The notes: a model not told the origin generated them from the letters alone. A DNA stretch of 64,000 nucleotides from Yersinia nurmii (GCF_001112925.1 NZ_CPYD01000001.1:124001-188000); one strand, 5' to 3'. Counted from the first letter of the stretch, positions 20,771 to 31,286 are shown. A program made the numbers and translations.

Positions 20771-20816
20771 GAAAGAAAAAGCCCGAAGTCACCGTCAAAA
20801 AACGATCGCTTCGGGC
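20771..20816 (-). terminator. Terminator of ycfP
   Basis: GCCCGAAG (20781-20788) pairs with CTTCGGGC (20809-20816) around a 20-base loop; on the minus strand TTTTTCTTTC follows. It lies 22 bases after the ycfP stop. Confidence 0.8.
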
Positions 20817-20837
20817 CTTGAGTATGAGAAAAAAATG

Positions 20838-21380
20838 TTAACCGAGAGTTTTAAATGCCTTGATCCGCTGCAGGTGAACGGAAAGATCTTTAAACTTGTG
20901 CCCCTGCTTTTCATCCCAGACGATTTCGTAATAAGGGTGCAATTCTGCCGCCGTGCGCTGACTGTCCAACGCCTCATCGTGACGGGAAAGCACCGCTAAG
21001 CAACGATCGCGGTTTTTCTCACGAAAATCCTGCACGCACTTGGTCGCGATATCTAGATACTCTTCCGGGCGATCGATTTTACCGCTCATATTTTCCTGCG
21101 GGAACAGATTCGGGTTAAAGGCCACCTGCCGAATTCCGCATAGAAAACCGATGCGTTCTGCCCAAAACCCGCCCAAACCTACGCCACAAATCAGGGGATG
21201 ACTGTCACCGCCCTGCTGAATAGCTTTGTCCACTTCCTTCAACAAATGCTGCATATCGTGCCGGGGATGTAAGGTGCTGTAGCTGATAAAACGCACATCC
21301 GGATCGATGAACTGTAATTGCAGAACCTTTTCGTGATTGCCGGGACTGGTTGAATCAAAACCGTGTAAATAGACGATCAT
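20838..21380 (-). CDS. ycfP: Esterase-fold protein YcfP
   Basis: The product has 180 residues and is a member of the UPF0227/alpha-beta hydrolase-like family with no established substrate. It has the N-terminal YLHGFDS oxyanion-type loop, a degenerate nucleophile elbow ([13 protein letters not shown], with Gly where Ser is usual) and a late His in EKQGHKF. The start at 21380 (MIVYLHGF) matches E. coli; an upstream 13-codon extension is unsupported. It lies 52 bases downstream of nagZ, probably in the nagZ transcript, and ends at its own terminator. Confidence 0.92.
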   Translation of the reverse strand: MIVYLHGFDSTSPGNHEKVLQLQFIDPDVRFISYSTLHPRHDMQHLLKEVDKAIQQGGDSHPLICGVGLGGFWAERIGFLCGIRQVAFNPNLFPQENMSGKIDRPEEYLDIATKCVQDFREKNRDRCLAVLSRHDEALDSQRTAAELHPYYEIVWDEKQGHKFKDLSVHLQRIKAFKTLG

Positions 21381-21432
21381 CTTTATCCTCGCTACGACAG
21401 GGTAAATCGCACCGGACACACCCCGGTACGTG

Positions 21433-22464
21433 CTAGTTCCCTAACCCTTGTTTATGGGCGTCCCACCGCTCGCTGAGCGCCGTTAACGCTTTATTGGCCT
21501 GCTGCCAGCGTGGAGAACCAAGTAGCTCTTCGCGACTGAACTGCCCACGATGATATAACCGACTCAGCTTGTCTGCTTTGACCGGAGACAGGTTATCCAG
21601 CACGCTGACGGCCCCCTGGCGGTTATTGCACACCAGAATCATATCGCAACCCGCATCCAGAGAGGCCTGCCCGCGCTCCGCATAGCCGCCCATGATCGCC
21701 GCGCCTTCCATTGAGAGGTCGTCTGAAAAAATAATGCCCTCAAAACCGAGCTCCTGACGCAATACCTGCTGGAGCCAATAAGCCGAGCCACTGGCTGGAC
21801 GCGGATCGGCATCGGTGTAGATCACATGAGCGGGCATAATGGCATCCAGCAGGTTACGCTGAATCAGCTCACGGAATATAACCATATCATGTGCACGGAT
21901 TTCTGCCAGTGGACGCGTATCTCTCGGCGTTTCTTTATGGGAATCAGCGGTCACCGCACCGTGGCCGGGGAAATGTTTTCCGGTGGTCTTCATACCTGCA
22001 CTGTGCATTCCTAAAATAAAGCGTTCGGCCATTTCCAGCGCCTTTTGCGGGTCACTGTGGAATGAACGCTCGCCGATAGCGGCGCTAACGTGGCCAATAT
22101 CCAATACCGGCGCAAAGCTGATATCAATATCCATGGCAATCATTTCAGAAGCCATCAGCCAACCGGCTTCTTGCGCTAAACGCCCGGCGGTTTCCTTATC
22201 GTTGAGAGCCGCAAAAGACTGCGCCGCAGGCAAACGCGTAAAACCTTCTCGGAAGCGTTGTACCCGCCCGCCTTCCTGATCGACCGCCACAACCAGCCGC
22301 TGGCGGGAGGCCGCGCGAATCTGTCGCACCAGCTCACGCAACTGATCGGCATCGTGGAAGTTACGGCTAAACAAAATCAACCCGCCCACCAGCGGATGCT
22401 GCAAGATTTCGCGTTCTTCGGCATCCAGCTCGTAGCTGGCAACATCTAACATGACAGGACCCAC
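21433..22464 (-). CDS. nagZ: Beta-N-acetylhexosaminidase (peptidoglycan recycling)
   Basis: NagZ (GH3) removes GlcNAc from cytosolic anhydro-muropeptides; its products can induce AmpC. The product has 343 residues with the family signature [14 protein letters not shown], which holds the acid/base His-Asp dyad, the substrate-binding [10 protein letters not shown] and the nucleophile Asp in [11 protein letters not shown]. The start is a GTG at 22464 (MGPVMLDV); the protein then lines up with E. coli NagZ from its first residue. Upstream genes thiK, lpoB and ycfL are on the same strand at short spacing. Confidence 0.96.
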   Translation of the reverse strand: MGPVMLDVASYELDAEEREILQHPLVGGLILFSRNFHDADQLRELVRQIRAASRQRLVVAVDQEGGRVQRFREGFTRLPAAQSFAALNDKETAGRLAQEAGWLMASEMIAMDIDISFAPVLDIGHVSAAIGERSFHSDPQKALEMAERFILGMHSAGMKTTGKHFPGHGAVTADSHKETPRDTRPLAEIRAHDMVIFRELIQRNLLDAIMPAHVIYTDADPRPASGSAYWLQQVLRQELGFEGIIFSDDLSMEGAAIMGGYAERGQASLDAGCDMILVCNNRQGAVSVLDNLSPVKADKLSRLYHRGQFSREELLGSPRWQQANKALTALSERWDAHKQGLGN

Positions 22465-22496
22465 AACTACCTCACGTCATTGAATAAAATATGTTG

Positions 22497-23381
22497 TTAT
22501 TCGGCGGATGAATCCAGACCCGATAAATTAAATCGTCGGCGCAGCGGCGCTGCCCACTGCAAAAAACCGATCTCGCCGGTTTGTTTCCAACGCACTTCAA
22601 ACCACATCAACATCAGATAATCGATCCACGGAGACCAGCGCGCTATTTGCCGCGTTAAGGCGACGATATCCTGATAGGCTCCCGCCTGCTGACCATATTG
22701 GCGTAAGAACGCCTGCTGCCGCGCGTTGTCCCACTCGTTAAACCGAAACATCGCGGCCAGCTCCAACGCCACGTCACCGTCTGCCGCATATTCCCAGTCG
22801 ATTAATCGCAGGCCAGAATTTGTCTCGATAATATTTCCAGGGTGAATATCCATATGCAAAGGAACCAGGTTTAGCGGACGCGGCGTTTTTTGTGTCATAA
22901 AGCGTTTATGCAGTCGTAACCAGTCCGCGCTACGGCGCGACGGATCCATTCTTTCGCTATAACCGAGTAATTGTCGATGGATATTCAACGGATAGCCGGT
23001 GCGGGGAGCCTGATGCAGCCGCGCCACCCATTCCGCCAACGTGCCTCGTTCGGCCAGTTGCAGAAACTGCTGCGGTTCGACCACCGTACCATCCAGCCAT
23101 TCCACCACCAACCACCGTTGATTGGCAATCATCACTCGCGGAGATAAATCACGCGCCGACATTTGCTGCAAAATGCGTCGCTCACGCTGACGATTAACAC
23201 CTAATTCGCTTTTGGCTATCGATTGTTCCCGCGCCAGCCATTGGAAGTTTTGCCCGGTTATCCGCCAGCTTTCACCCGTCAAACCGGACACCGGGCTGAA
23301 ATGGCAACCGGCGGTATTCACCGCCGGTATCCGTGTTTCAATCAAGGCACGTAGACTCGCTTCAACGCTGTACGTTGCCAT
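22497..23381 (-). CDS. thiK: Thiamine kinase
   Basis: ThiK phosphorylates salvaged thiamine to thiamine monophosphate. It has 294 residues and the choline/aminoglycoside kinase fold: catalytic loop LHMDIHPGNI (HxDxxxxN) and metal-binding LIDWEYAADGDVALELA. The N-terminal lobe is less similar to E. coli ThiK (274 residues) than the C-terminal lobe, and about 20 residues longer. The ATG at 23381 lies within the end of lpoB, an overlap of 20 bases that suggests translational coupling. Family membership is certain; the substrate rests on synteny and the C-terminal similarity. Confidence 0.88.
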   Translation of the reverse strand: MATYSVEASLRALIETRIPAVNTAGCHFSPVSGLTGESWRITGQNFQWLAREQSIAKSELGVNRQRERRILQQMSARDLSPRVMIANQRWLVVEWLDGTVVEPQQFLQLAERGTLAEWVARLHQAPRTGYPLNIHRQLLGYSERMDPSRRSADWLRLHKRFMTQKTPRPLNLVPLHMDIHPGNIIETNSGLRLIDWEYAADGDVALELAAMFRFNEWDNARQQAFLRQYGQQAGAYQDIVALTRQIARWSPWIDYLMLMWFEVRWKQTGEIGFLQWAAPLRRRFNLSGLDSSAE

Positions 23382-23943
23382 GACCTGACCAGATAATTTC
23401 GCCTGTTTGTACCAGCATCAGTTGCATATCGATCTCCGGTGCTTTCACGTCGCCGCTCACGTCGCTATACAACACATATTGAGCGCTAACGTAACGTGCC
23501 AGACCAATGGCTTTGCTACGAGAACCAAGGCTATCTTCTTCCGACAGACCTAAAGTCTGTTTCGCTGCGGTTAACTGCGCAGCCGGAATCAGGGCAAATT
23601 TCTTGTTGGACGCCAATACCTGGTGCAGCGCGGCAGTCGCTTTACCGATCTGTAAGGCACCGTTGGTATTATTTTTAACGCTGTCCAGCAACAAAACGCT
23701 ACCTGCGGCAACACCGTTGGCGTTGACCATTTGCGCCACCAATGGCTCAACGCTAGCCGTCCAATCAATAGGCTGCGGGGCTTTAGGCGGTTGAGGAACC
23801 TTATCGGCCGGTGGCGGTGTTTCAATCGGTGGCACCGGGGTAATAGGTTCAATGGTCGCAGGCTGCTCGGTCGGCTCCGGCGGCCGGGAAGGACAACCGG
23901 TCAATACCAGCGCGGCCAACGCCACAAATAAATACCTTTTCAT
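23362..23943 (-). CDS. lpoB: Outer-membrane lipoprotein LpoB, activator of PBP1b
   Basis: LpoB reaches through the periplasm from the outer membrane to stimulate the PBP1b peptidoglycan synthase. The product has 193 residues: a type II signal with lipobox VLTGC (Cys17), a Pro-rich disordered tether (about 20-55: PPEPTEQP, PPIETPPPADK) and the folded C-terminal domain ending GEIIWSGHGNVQR. The ATG at 23943 was chosen because it places Met directly before KRYLFVAL; an in-frame extension of seven codons lacks signal-peptide character. It is placed between ycfL and thiK as in E. coli. Confidence 0.94.
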   Translation of the reverse strand: MKRYLFVALAALVLTGCPSRPPEPTEQPATIEPITPVPPIETPPPADKVPQPPKAPQPIDWTASVEPLVAQMVNANGVAAGSVLLLDSVKNNTNGALQIGKATAALHQVLASNKKFALIPAAQLTAAKQTLGLSEEDSLGSRSKAIGLARYVSAQYVLYSDVSGDVKAPEIDMQLMLVQTGEIIWSGHGNVQR

Positions 23944-23964
23944 TATCCCACTCCAACAACGCAA

Positions 23965-24354
23965 TTATAAAAACAGATAGAGGCGCACGCTGCGCGCATC
24001 CAGATTCGGGGTGATTGACTGAATATCGACTTCTGAGTTTGGCGCTATCGTGACCTTTCGCGGCGTTTCAAAGGGCAACAAATCCAGCCCCTGAGCGTCA
24101 TACCAGTAGAAACGATAATTCACCGTGACTGGCTTGGTACTGCTACTCATTAAGGTTGATGTTGCAATACTCCGCCCAGAAAGCGTCGAGATTGCTGGCT
24201 TCTCGGCCAGAATTCCGGCGGTGAGAACCGGCGAATCCATCACAACCGCTTGCCGTTGGTTAACGGCGATACCCTGCGGCGCGCTACAGCCCAGTAAAGT
24301 GATAACAGGAATCAGAAACATTCCCGGCAGTAAAAACGCCTTGAAACGGCGCAT
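23965..24354 (-). CDS. ycfL: Lipoprotein YcfL (DUF1425)
   Basis: The product has 129 residues with a signal peptide ending in the lipobox TLLGC, followed by a DUF1425 domain (VNYRFYWYDAQGLDLLP and LDARSVRLYLFL). The function is unknown; the partner is likely lpoB, from which it is separated by 21 bases. Two ATGs compete: 24360 sits only one base after the GAGG Shine-Dalgarno, while 24354 has proper 7-base spacing, so 24354 is preferred. Confidence 0.88.
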   Translation of the reverse strand: MRRFKAFLLPGMFLIPVITLLGCSAPQGIAVNQRQAVVMDSPVLTAGILAEKPAISTLSGRSIATSTLMSSSTKPVTVNYRFYWYDAQGLDLLPFETPRKVTIAPNSEVDIQSITPNLDARSVRLYLFL

Positions 24355-24432
24355 AGGCATACCTCGATTTAGCGATGACCGGAAAAGTCGCGATGCACAG
24401 AGCCATCACTTTACCGAATAATTATAAATTGC

Positions 24433-24789
24433 TTAATTATTTCGACTTAGCAGTGGTCCCAGTGGCTGACCGCCGACCAGGTGCATATGGATATGATAAA
24501 CCTCCTGACCACCGTGACGATTACAGTTGATAATCAAGCGGTAACCGTCCTCGGAGATACCTTCCTGCTCTGCGATTTTAGCCGCAACGGTAATCATACG
24601 CCCCAGCGCCGCTTCATGTTCGACGGTGACATCATTAACCGTAGGGATCAGTATATTAGGAATAATAAGAATATGGGTGGGAGCCTGTGGTGCAATATCG
24701 CGAAACGCCGTAACCAACTCATCCTGATAAACTACATCAGCCGGAATTTCACGGCGGATAATTTTACTGAAAATTGTTTCTTCGGCCAT
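24433..24789 (-). CDS. hinT: Purine nucleoside phosphoramidase HinT
   Basis: HinT is a cytosolic HIT-family hydrolase of adenosine 5'-phosphoramidates and aminoacyl-AMP. The product has 118 residues and carries the histidine triad HIHMH near residues 99-103, with [12 protein letters not shown] and the N-terminal [22 protein letters not shown] almost as in E. coli. It heads the hinT-ycfL-lpoB-thiK-nagZ-ycfP series. The gap of 263 bases to ptsG holds its promoter and the ptsG terminator. Confidence 0.97.
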   Translation of the reverse strand: MAEETIFSKIIRREIPADVVYQDELVTAFRDIAPQAPTHILIIPNILIPTVNDVTVEHEAALGRMITVAAKIAEQEGISEDGYRLIINCNRHGGQEVYHIHMHLVGGQPLGPLLSRNN

Positions 24790-25007
24790 AACATATTTCC
24801 TTCATAGGGGAAAAATCAGTGCATGCAGTATGAGCGACAATTTCTATCTGTTTCAACCTCATTAAGCTATTTCCGGCGCAAGTGCCGCAGAATCGCCCAG
24901 TTTTCTCAGTGAATTATCCCCCCCTCGGCAAGAGTCGGAAAATACCGTCTGCTGACCACAAGAAGCGTCAGCCAGAATCACACGTTGAAATCAAAGATAA
25001 AGCCCAT

Positions 25008-25036
25008 AAAAAAAGGAGGCCTTAGCCTCCTTTTTG
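25008..25036. terminator. Terminator of ptsG
   Basis: AAAAAGGAGGC (25010-25020) and GCCTCCTTTTT (25025-25035) form an 11-bp stem around CTTA. T runs follow on both strands; ptsG ends 17 bases away. Confidence 0.92.
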
Positions 25037-25052
25037 CACTCCCCGACCTGAA

Positions 25053-26486
25053 TTAGTGGTTACGGATGTATTCGTCCATATCCGTTTTCAGGTTATCAGA
25101 TTTGGTACCGAAGATAGCCTGAACGCCGGAACCGGCCACGACTACGCCCGCTGCACCCAGTTTCTTCAATCCAGCTTGGTCAACCTTGGATACATCCGCC
25201 ACGCTCACACGCAGACGAGTGATACAGGCGTCCAGATTGGTGATGTTCTCTTTGCCACCGAAGGCTTGAACCAGCGCGGCTGACATTTCTGTGCCACCTT
25301 TAGCGCTTTGCTCAGTAGAGTTATCTTCGCGACCCGGCGTTTTCAGATCCAGTTTGGCAATTAGCACGCGGAAGATGGTGTAGTACACCAGACCGTAGCA
25401 GATACCGACCAGAGGGAACAGCCAGATGCGGCTACTGTTACCACTCAACACCACAAAGTCGATCAGACCGTGTGAGAAGCTGGTGCCATCGCGCATACCC
25501 AACAGAATACAGATTGGGAAAGCCAGCCCCGCCAGAATAGCGTGGATTACGTACAGAATCGGCGCAACGAACATGAAGGAGAACTCGATCGGTTCGGTAA
25601 TACCGGTCAGGAACGAGGTCAATGCAGCAGAAATCATGATACCGCCGACTTTAGCGCGGTTTTCCGGCTTGGCTGAGTGCCAAATCGCAATTGCCGCCGC
25701 TGGCAGGCCGTACATTTTAAACAGGAAGCCACCGGACAGTTTACCCGCAGTTGGGTCACCGGCCATATAACGTGGAATATCACCGTGGAATACCTGACCG
25801 GCTGCGTTGGTGTATTCACCAATTTGCATTTGGAAAGGAACGTTCCAGATGTGATGCAGACCGAAAGGTACCAGCGAACGCTCAACTAAACCGTAGATGC
25901 CGAAAGCCACTACAGAGTTTTGGTAAGCTGCCCATTGGGAGAAAGTCTGAATCGCCGTACCGATTGGCGGCCAGATGAAGGACAGCGCTACGCCCAGGAA
26001 GATCGCCGTGAAGCCGGAGATAATCGGAACGAAACGTTTACCCGCGAAGAAGCCTAGATACTCAGGCAACTTAATACGATAGAAGCGGTTAAACATATAG
26101 GCTGCAATCGCACCTGCAATGATCCCGCCCAGCACGCCGGTATCGGCCAAATGCTTAGCTGCAATCTCTTCAGGAGGCAGATGCAGTACCAGCGGAGCCA
26201 CAACCGCCATGGTTTTCACCATGATGCCGTAGGCAACAACCGCCGCCAATGCGGAAACACCGTCGTTATTGGTAAAACCTAAAGCTACACCAATAGCGAA
26301 GATCAACGGCATATTGGCGAAGACTGAACCGCCCGCTTCTGCCATAACATGAGAGACTACCGAAGGTAGCCAGCTAAAATTCGCGGAACCGACACCCAGC
26401 AGAATACCTGCAATAGGGAGGACGGATACCGGAAGCATTAGCGATTTACCTACTTTTTGCAGGTTTGCAAATGCGTTCTTAAACAT
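25053..26486 (-). CDS. ptsG: Glucose-specific PTS enzyme IICB
   Basis: PtsG imports glucose and phosphorylates it using EIIA-Glc as donor. The product has 477 residues, the E. coli length. The IIC membrane domain covers about 1-385, with [18 protein letters not shown] and [12 protein letters not shown] at the substrate site. A linker rich in charged residues leads to the IIB domain with the phospho-Cys in [11 protein letters not shown] (Cys421). The leader just before the ATG keeps the E. coli sequence targeted by the SgrS small RNA, and a CRP-like site lies upstream. Confidence 0.97.
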   Translation of the reverse strand: MFKNAFANLQKVGKSLMLPVSVLPIAGILLGVGSANFSWLPSVVSHVMAEAGGSVFANMPLIFAIGVALGFTNNDGVSALAAVVAYGIMVKTMAVVAPLVLHLPPEEIAAKHLADTGVLGGIIAGAIAAYMFNRFYRIKLPEYLGFFAGKRFVPIISGFTAIFLGVALSFIWPPIGTAIQTFSQWAAYQNSVVAFGIYGLVERSLVPFGLHHIWNVPFQMQIGEYTNAAGQVFHGDIPRYMAGDPTAGKLSGGFLFKMYGLPAAAIAIWHSAKPENRAKVGGIMISAALTSFLTGITEPIEFSFMFVAPILYVIHAILAGLAFPICILLGMRDGTSFSHGLIDFVVLSGNSSRIWLFPLVGICYGLVYYTIFRVLIAKLDLKTPGREDNSTEQSAKGGTEMSAALVQAFGGKENITNLDACITRLRVSVADVSKVDQAGLKKLGAAGVVVAGSGVQAIFGTKSDNLKTDMDEYIRNH

Positions 26487-26511
26487 AGTTGAGAGTGCTC
26501 CTGAGTAAATA
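26487..26511 (-). promoter_or_regulatory. ptsG ribosome-binding leader, probable SgrS target
   Basis: The 25 bases before the ATG contain ACTCAGGAGCACTCTCAA, the same as I recall for E. coli ptsG, where SgrS pairs over the Shine-Dalgarno to block translation during glucose-phosphate stress. SgrS itself is not in this window. Confidence 0.7.
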
Positions 26512-26637
26512 GTGCTTTCTTACTGCTTCTCGCTTTTTATTGGCGTTACAAAGGGGGGAGTAAAGCCTTTGCGAATCGGGGTGTCTACAGCACCCCTTTA
26601 ATTATTACGAAGAGTAAAATAAATAGCCTGCGTAATG

Positions 26638-26653
26638 TTTGATGACAGTCACG
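26638..26653 (-). promoter_or_regulatory. Candidate CRP site of ptsG
   Basis: CGTGA-CTGTCA-TCAAA on the minus strand matches 8 of 10 core positions of TGTGA-N6-TCACA. It lies 30-40 bases before AT-rich -10-like sequences (26601-26619). The remainder of the 318-base ptsG-tatD gap holds a GC-rich hairpin at 26722-26749 without a T run and nothing else I can identify. Confidence 0.45.
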
Positions 26654-26804
26654 TTTCTTTGAAGAAGATGCCTTAACCCGTATAAAAAGGCGATTTTCCG
26701 TAAAGACACGTCAATGAAACCTTTCCACCCGCAATAAAACGGGTGGGAACATTACTCGCTTAGGGGATTAATTACGAGCTTAAAAATAACTATCGTCGTT
26801 CACG

Positions 26805-27605
26805 CTATTTGAGTGTGGCAGATTGTGCCAAATCATCCAGATGGAACAGTCGACAGAAATTAGCCGTGGTGGCCTCGGCCAGCGTTTCCAGACTAATGCC
26901 CTTCAGCACTGCCATGTATTCCGCCACATCGCGCACATAGGCTGGCTGATTTTCTTTGCCCCGATGAGGAACCGGTGCCAGATAAGGTGAATCTGTTTCA
27001 ACCAGAATACGATCCAGCGGCACATAACGCGCCACATCGCGTAATTGCTCGGCATTACGGAAAGTGACTATGCCGGAGAAGGAAATATAAAAACCCAAAT
27101 CCAGCAAAGTTTCTGCCGTTGCGATATCTTCGGTAAAGCAATGCAGCACCCCACCGCACTCCTGCGCCTGCTCTTCTTTCAGAAGGGTCAGAGTATCTAC
27201 GCGAGCATCGCGGGTATGCACAATAACCGGTTTATTCAGATCCCGACCAATACGAATGTGTTCGCGGAAAGACGCCTGCTGCAACGGGATATTATCCTGC
27301 TGGTAGAAATAATCCAGCCCGGTTTCCCCCATAGCGATGACATTATCCGCGGCGGCCAACGCGCGCAGTTCGGCAAAATCATAGCCATCTTCCAGATTTA
27401 ACGGATGCACTCCGCAGGAAAATGCCACTTCCGGACGTTCACCAATCATCGACGTCATGGCACGAAAACCCGGTAAAGTGGTCGCCACCGCCAGCATATA
27501 ACCGACGTCACGCGCTTTGGCTTTAGCAACCACGTCATCGACGCTGGTGTGCAGCGCTTGATAATCCAGACTGTCCAGATGGCAATGGGAATCGACTAAC
27601 AACAT
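26805..27605 (-). CDS. ycfH: TatD-family metal-dependent hydrolase YcfH
   Basis: YcfH is a TatD-type TIM-barrel deoxyribonuclease-like enzyme; its physiological substrate is uncertain. The product has 266 residues with the metal-binding DSHCHLD at residues 5-11, GETGLDYFY, the His motifs in VIVHTRDA and LHCFTED, and ETDSPYLAPVPHRGKEN. It follows holB by 15 bases and belongs to the tmk-holB-ycfH string, as in E. coli. Confidence 0.95.
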   Translation of the reverse strand: MLLVDSHCHLDSLDYQALHTSVDDVVAKAKARDVGYMLAVATTLPGFRAMTSMIGERPEVAFSCGVHPLNLEDGYDFAELRALAAADNVIAMGETGLDYFYQQDNIPLQQASFREHIRIGRDLNKPVIVHTRDARVDTLTLLKEEQAQECGGVLHCFTEDIATAETLLDLGFYISFSGIVTFRNAEQLRDVARYVPLDRILVETDSPYLAPVPHRGKENQPAYVRDVAEYMAVLKGISLETLAEATTANFCRLFHLDDLAQSATLK

Positions 27606-27620
27606 AATAAGTAAACTCTT

Positions 27621-28628
27621 TTACAACGAATGAGAAAATGTACGATCGGCGCCAGACAGTCCGTTTTCCCAATTGAGCAACTGCTCAGTGAGTAACAGCT
27701 CTCGGTTCACGCCGACGACTGAAGATAATTGATGGCGACAGCGCAGCCATTGATTGGCCGATTTCAACAACACAGCGATAGAAGCTGACTCAGCCAGTTG
27801 TTGCACCAGCGTTCGCTGATCCTGATTGACAATAAAATTCCCCGCGCCCTGCTGCCATTTCAATGCGTCCAGCAATAAAGAAGACAGCCAATACAAGCAA
27901 TCGGCAACGTTATCCTGATTCAACTGCGGCAACAGTGACAACAAATCCTGACGGGCTAACGCTTCTGCCAACGCCTGACACAGCGCCGTTCGCTGCGCCC
28001 ACCGCACCGGCTGCAACAGTTGCTCTGCCGCAATAGGTGCGCCTTCGCTCAGTTGCAACGCCGCAAGCATGGCGACCGGCTCAGCGCTGATTTGCCGCCC
28101 TAGCCACTGCATGCTTAAGGCGGTTTCGGGGCTAGCCAGATGCCAGTAAAAACAGCGACTCCGCAGCGTCGGCAACAGGCGGGAAGGCTCAAAGCATCCC
28201 AACAGGAAATACGTGTTTTCCGGCGGTTCTTCCAACGTTTTCAGTAAGGCGTTGGCCGCCGCATCGGTCAGGGATTCAGCCTGAGGCAGCCAGACCACTT
28301 TAGCTCCGCCCTGCTGAGCATGGGAATAAAGGGTATCAATTAAGTTCCGGACCAATTCAACGCCAATGCTGCTTTTGCCTTTTTCCGGCGACAGGACGTG
28401 CCAATCCGGATGATTTCCAGCCAGCATCAAACGGCAACTGTGACATTCGCCGCAGCTTTTCTCTCCCTGACGTTTCTGGCACATCAGCCAACGGCTCAAT
28501 CCGTAAATCAGCGCATCGGCCCCGTTGCCCGACAACGCATGGATCAACAGGGCGTGATGGCCACGACCGGCGAGATGCTGCCCGACCAACTGGCGGTAAG
28601 GTGCGTTCAGCCACGGATACCAATTCAT
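27621..28628 (-). CDS. holB: DNA polymerase III delta' subunit
   Basis: HolB is the stator of the clamp loader. It has 335 residues with the four-Cys zinc module (C in WLMCQKR, then CGECHSC), the AAA+ core keeping SRC (LRSRCFYW) and LTDAAANALLKTLEEPP, and a collar domain. As expected for delta' there is no working Walker A. The start at 28628 (MNWYPWL) shares one base with the tmk stop and aligns with the E. coli start; nine upstream codons in frame lie inside tmk. Confidence 0.95.
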   Translation of the reverse strand: MNWYPWLNAPYRQLVGQHLAGRGHHALLIHALSGNGADALIYGLSRWLMCQKRQGEKSCGECHSCRLMLAGNHPDWHVLSPEKGKSSIGVELVRNLIDTLYSHAQQGGAKVVWLPQAESLTDAAANALLKTLEEPPENTYFLLGCFEPSRLLPTLRSRCFYWHLASPETALSMQWLGRQISAEPVAMLAALQLSEGAPIAAEQLLQPVRWAQRTALCQALAEALARQDLLSLLPQLNQDNVADCLYWLSSLLLDALKWQQGAGNFIVNQDQRTLVQQLAESASIAVLLKSANQWLRCRHQLSSVVGVNRELLLTEQLLNWENGLSGADRTFSHSL

Positions 28629-29266
28629 TACGCGCTTTCCCGTGCGTTTAACCACTGGGTCAGGGTTCGGCGAATATCCGCGCTGACCTTCTCCAGTGTC
28701 TGCGAAGCATCAATGGTTTGAATGGTTGAATCTGCTGCCGCCAGCGCCAGATAACGCGCCCGAGTGCGCTCAAAGAAAACCAAGGATTCTTGTTCAATAC
28801 GATCTAACGCCCCGCGCTGGCGAGCGCGCTGCAATCCAATCGCCGGCGATAAATCCAGATACAACGTTAAGTCTGGGCGAAAATCGCCTAAAACCGTATC
28901 GCGCAGCGATGTCATCAGTTGGCTGTCAATACCGCGCCCCCCGCCCTGATAAGCCTGCGAAGAAAGATCGTGGCGATCGCCAACCACCCAGGCACCGCGT
29001 GCTAGCGCCGGTTTAATCACGTTTTCCACCAACTGCACCCGCGCGGCGTATAGCATCAACACTTCGGCCTTATCTGTCAGAACTTCGCCATCAATGCCTT
29101 GTTTAATCAGGTCGCGTAATTTTTCGGCCAACGGCGTACCGCCCGGCTCGCGGGTAAACACGATATCGTTAATACCCTGCTCGCGCAGCGTGGCGACCAC
29201 GGTATCTCTGGCGGTGGTTTTGCCCGCACCTTCCAGACCTTCGATAACGATAAATTTACTGTCCAT
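28628..29266 (-). CDS. tmk: Thymidylate kinase
   Basis: Tmk phosphorylates dTMP to dTDP. The product has 212 residues with the P-loop GLEGAGKTT at residues 10-18, the DR(Y/H) motif [17 protein letters not shown] and a LID region rich in Arg (ERTRARYL). Overlaps: one base with holB and 11 bases with mltG, so the mltG-tmk-holB-ycfH order is a tightly packed operon. Confidence 0.97.
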   Translation of the reverse strand: MDSKFIVIEGLEGAGKTTARDTVVATLREQGINDIVFTREPGGTPLAEKLRDLIKQGIDGEVLTDKAEVLMLYAARVQLVENVIKPALARGAWVVGDRHDLSSQAYQGGGRGIDSQLMTSLRDTVLGDFRPDLTLYLDLSPAIGLQRARQRGALDRIEQESLVFFERTRARYLALAAADSTIQTIDASQTLEKVSADIRRTLTQWLNARESA

Positions 29267-30281
29267 TTTTATCCTTTAACGCCTGACGATAAACGCGTAC
29301 TGCCTGATTATGACTGGCTAAATTGGTGGTAAAGGTATGCCCGCCCTTACCATCAGCAACAAAGTAGAGATAAGGCGTTTTAGCCGGATGTGCTGCGGCC
29401 TGTAACGATGCCAACCCTGGCATGGCAATCGGCGTCGGCGGCATTCCAGCGATCACGTAGGTATTATACGGCGTTGGGGTTTCTAAATCCTTACGCGTGA
29501 TATTTCCGGCATATTTATCACCCATACCGTAAATCACCGTAGGATCGGTTTGCAGCCGCATACCGATGCGTAGGCGATTGATAAATACCGAAGCCACTTT
29601 GGTTCGCTCATCATTGATCGCGGTTTCTTTCTCAATAATAGAAGCCATAGTGACTAAATCATTCGGCGTTTTATATGGCAACGAGCTATCCCGCCCTTCC
29701 CACACTTGGGCAACGGCTTTTTCCATTTCTTTATGCGCCCGTTTTAGCAAAGCCAGGTCCGGGGTACCTGCGGTATAAGAATACGTGTCAGGGTACAGCC
29801 AGCCTTCCGGATGTTCGGTATCTTTCAGGCCGATCAGTTCGGCAATTTCAGCGTGACTCTTACCCGCTAGCTCATGTTTGACATAGTCCGCCTGCTTCAA
29901 GGTTTCCATCCAGTCACTCAAACGAGAGCCTTCAATAAAACGGATACTGAACTGGGCTTCTTTACCACTGGCCAGTAGTTTCAACATCTCACGTATCGTC
30001 ATACCCGGCGTAAAACGATAGGTTCCGGCTTTGAAATTGGCCAGATCCGGTTCGATCCGTAGTAACCACGGGAACAGTGTCGTATCCGCCACGATATGAT
30101 CTTGCAGTAATAAGGTTTCAAGCCCTACTCGGCCAGTCCCCGCAGGCAGGGTAAAAATGGTGTCTTGCTTGATTTCCAGCGCGGAACCGGCAAAATTTTG
30201 CACTTTTTGATAGCCAAAAAACAGCAAACCCAAGCAGATCCCCACTAGGATGGTTAGTATTCTGAGGTTTTTTCTTTTCAT
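29256..30281 (-). CDS. mltG: Endolytic murein transglycosylase MltG
   Basis: MltG cleaves nascent glycan strands at the inner membrane and is thought to set their length. The product has 341 residues with an N-terminal membrane helix (about 6-24), a LysM-like region and the YceG catalytic domain; the catalytic Glu lies in ASIIEKETA, and the motifs [17 protein letters not shown] and [13 protein letters not shown] are present. It sits between pabC (50-base gap) and tmk, as in E. coli. Confidence 0.96.
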   Translation of the reverse strand: MKRKNLRILTILVGICLGLLFFGYQKVQNFAGSALEIKQDTIFTLPAGTGRVGLETLLLQDHIVADTTLFPWLLRIEPDLANFKAGTYRFTPGMTIREMLKLLASGKEAQFSIRFIEGSRLSDWMETLKQADYVKHELAGKSHAEIAELIGLKDTEHPEGWLYPDTYSYTAGTPDLALLKRAHKEMEKAVAQVWEGRDSSLPYKTPNDLVTMASIIEKETAINDERTKVASVFINRLRIGMRLQTDPTVIYGMGDKYAGNITRKDLETPTPYNTYVIAGMPPTPIAMPGLASLQAAAHPAKTPYLYFVADGKGGHTFTTNLASHNQAVRVYRQALKDKNGQ

Positions 30282-30331
30282 CTATCGGCCATCTTTAAAA
30301 TTTGGAATCGATATTAGCGATTAAATCGATA

Positions 30332-31129
30332 TTAACAATGTGGTCGCAAGAATTCATACAGCTCTCGCGAGCTATAAGTCCATTCATGCGCTTGATTAAC
30401 TGGAACCAGCGGCATTAACGCGTTGCAGATCAACACTTCATCTGCGTCTCTCAGCGTCTCTAAGGGTTCGGATACGCAGTGTAACGCGTATCGGGAAGCA
30501 AACAATCGCGCCATAATACGACGACGCATGATACCCGCCACCCCAGACTGACTCAGATCTGGCGTAAATACCGCCTCGCCTTTTCGCCAGAATAAATTAG
30601 CCGCACAGCATTCCACCAGCTGGCCTGCAGTGTCAAGCACCAGAGCCTCGTCCGCCGCTGTCTGCTCAAGATGCGCGCGAATCAGTACCTGCTCCAAACG
30701 ATTGAGATGTTTAATCCCCGCCAGCAACGGATTGCGCGCCAACGCCACCGGACTTAACGCCAGCGTGATGCCCTCCTCGCGCCATGATGAATAGTGTGCC
30801 GGATAACCACTAATCGATAATACGCGCGTCGGCTGTTCACAGGCCACACCGCTGTAACCCCGCCCACCGCTGCCTCGGGTTAAAATCACTTTCAGCACGC
30901 CCTGCTGAGCCTGCCGCGCCAGTTCGGTCATTTCATGCTGTAATCGCGCCCAGTCAATCGTTGGCAGCAGTAAACGCTCCGCACCTTGCTGCAAGCGTTG
31001 TATATGCATGGGCAGCCAACAAACTTCACCATTGATCACTCGCGCCGTGGTAAAACAGCCGTCCCCGAACTGCAAGCCTCTGTCGGTTGCAGAGAGCTGG
31101 TTTTGCGCCATACCGTTTATCAACATCAT
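30332..31129 (-). CDS. pabC: Aminodeoxychorismate lyase
   Basis: PabC releases pyruvate from 4-amino-4-deoxychorismate to give p-aminobenzoate for folate. It is a class IV PLP enzyme of 265 residues. The PLP lysine is in AGIKHLNRLEQ near residue 140, with GDGCFTTARV at the N-terminus and the phosphate-binding end region SGVAGIMRR. Two adjacent ATGs are possible (31129, 31126); 31129 aligns with the E. coli Met. A 16-codon extension upstream has no similarity. It lies at the end of the fab cluster, beyond the fabF terminator. Confidence 0.94.
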   Translation of the reverse strand: MMLINGMAQNQLSATDRGLQFGDGCFTTARVINGEVCWLPMHIQRLQQGAERLLLPTIDWARLQHEMTELARQAQQGVLKVILTRGSGGRGYSGVACEQPTRVLSISGYPAHYSSWREEGITLALSPVALARNPLLAGIKHLNRLEQVLIRAHLEQTAADEALVLDTAGQLVECCAANLFWRKGEAVFTPDLSQSGVAGIMRRRIMARLFASRYALHCVSEPLETLRDADEVLICNALMPLVPVNQAHEWTYSSRELYEFLRPHC

Positions 31130-31286
31130 ATCCAACTCTCTTTTATTAATTAGGAGGTTTATCGAGTGAGCAAACATATTAATAAGCTATCACTGAGTTT
31201 ACATCCCAAAATTTTCTCAACCGGATCTACCGCTTCTTCCGGATTTATCTGTTTTCGGTTCGCTTAAATTGGCAAACAATAGCTAT

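Noticed and set aside
26722-26749. Hairpin between ptsG and ycfH as a terminator
   Set aside because: A strong stem, but no U tract on either strand, so intrinsic termination is doubtful.
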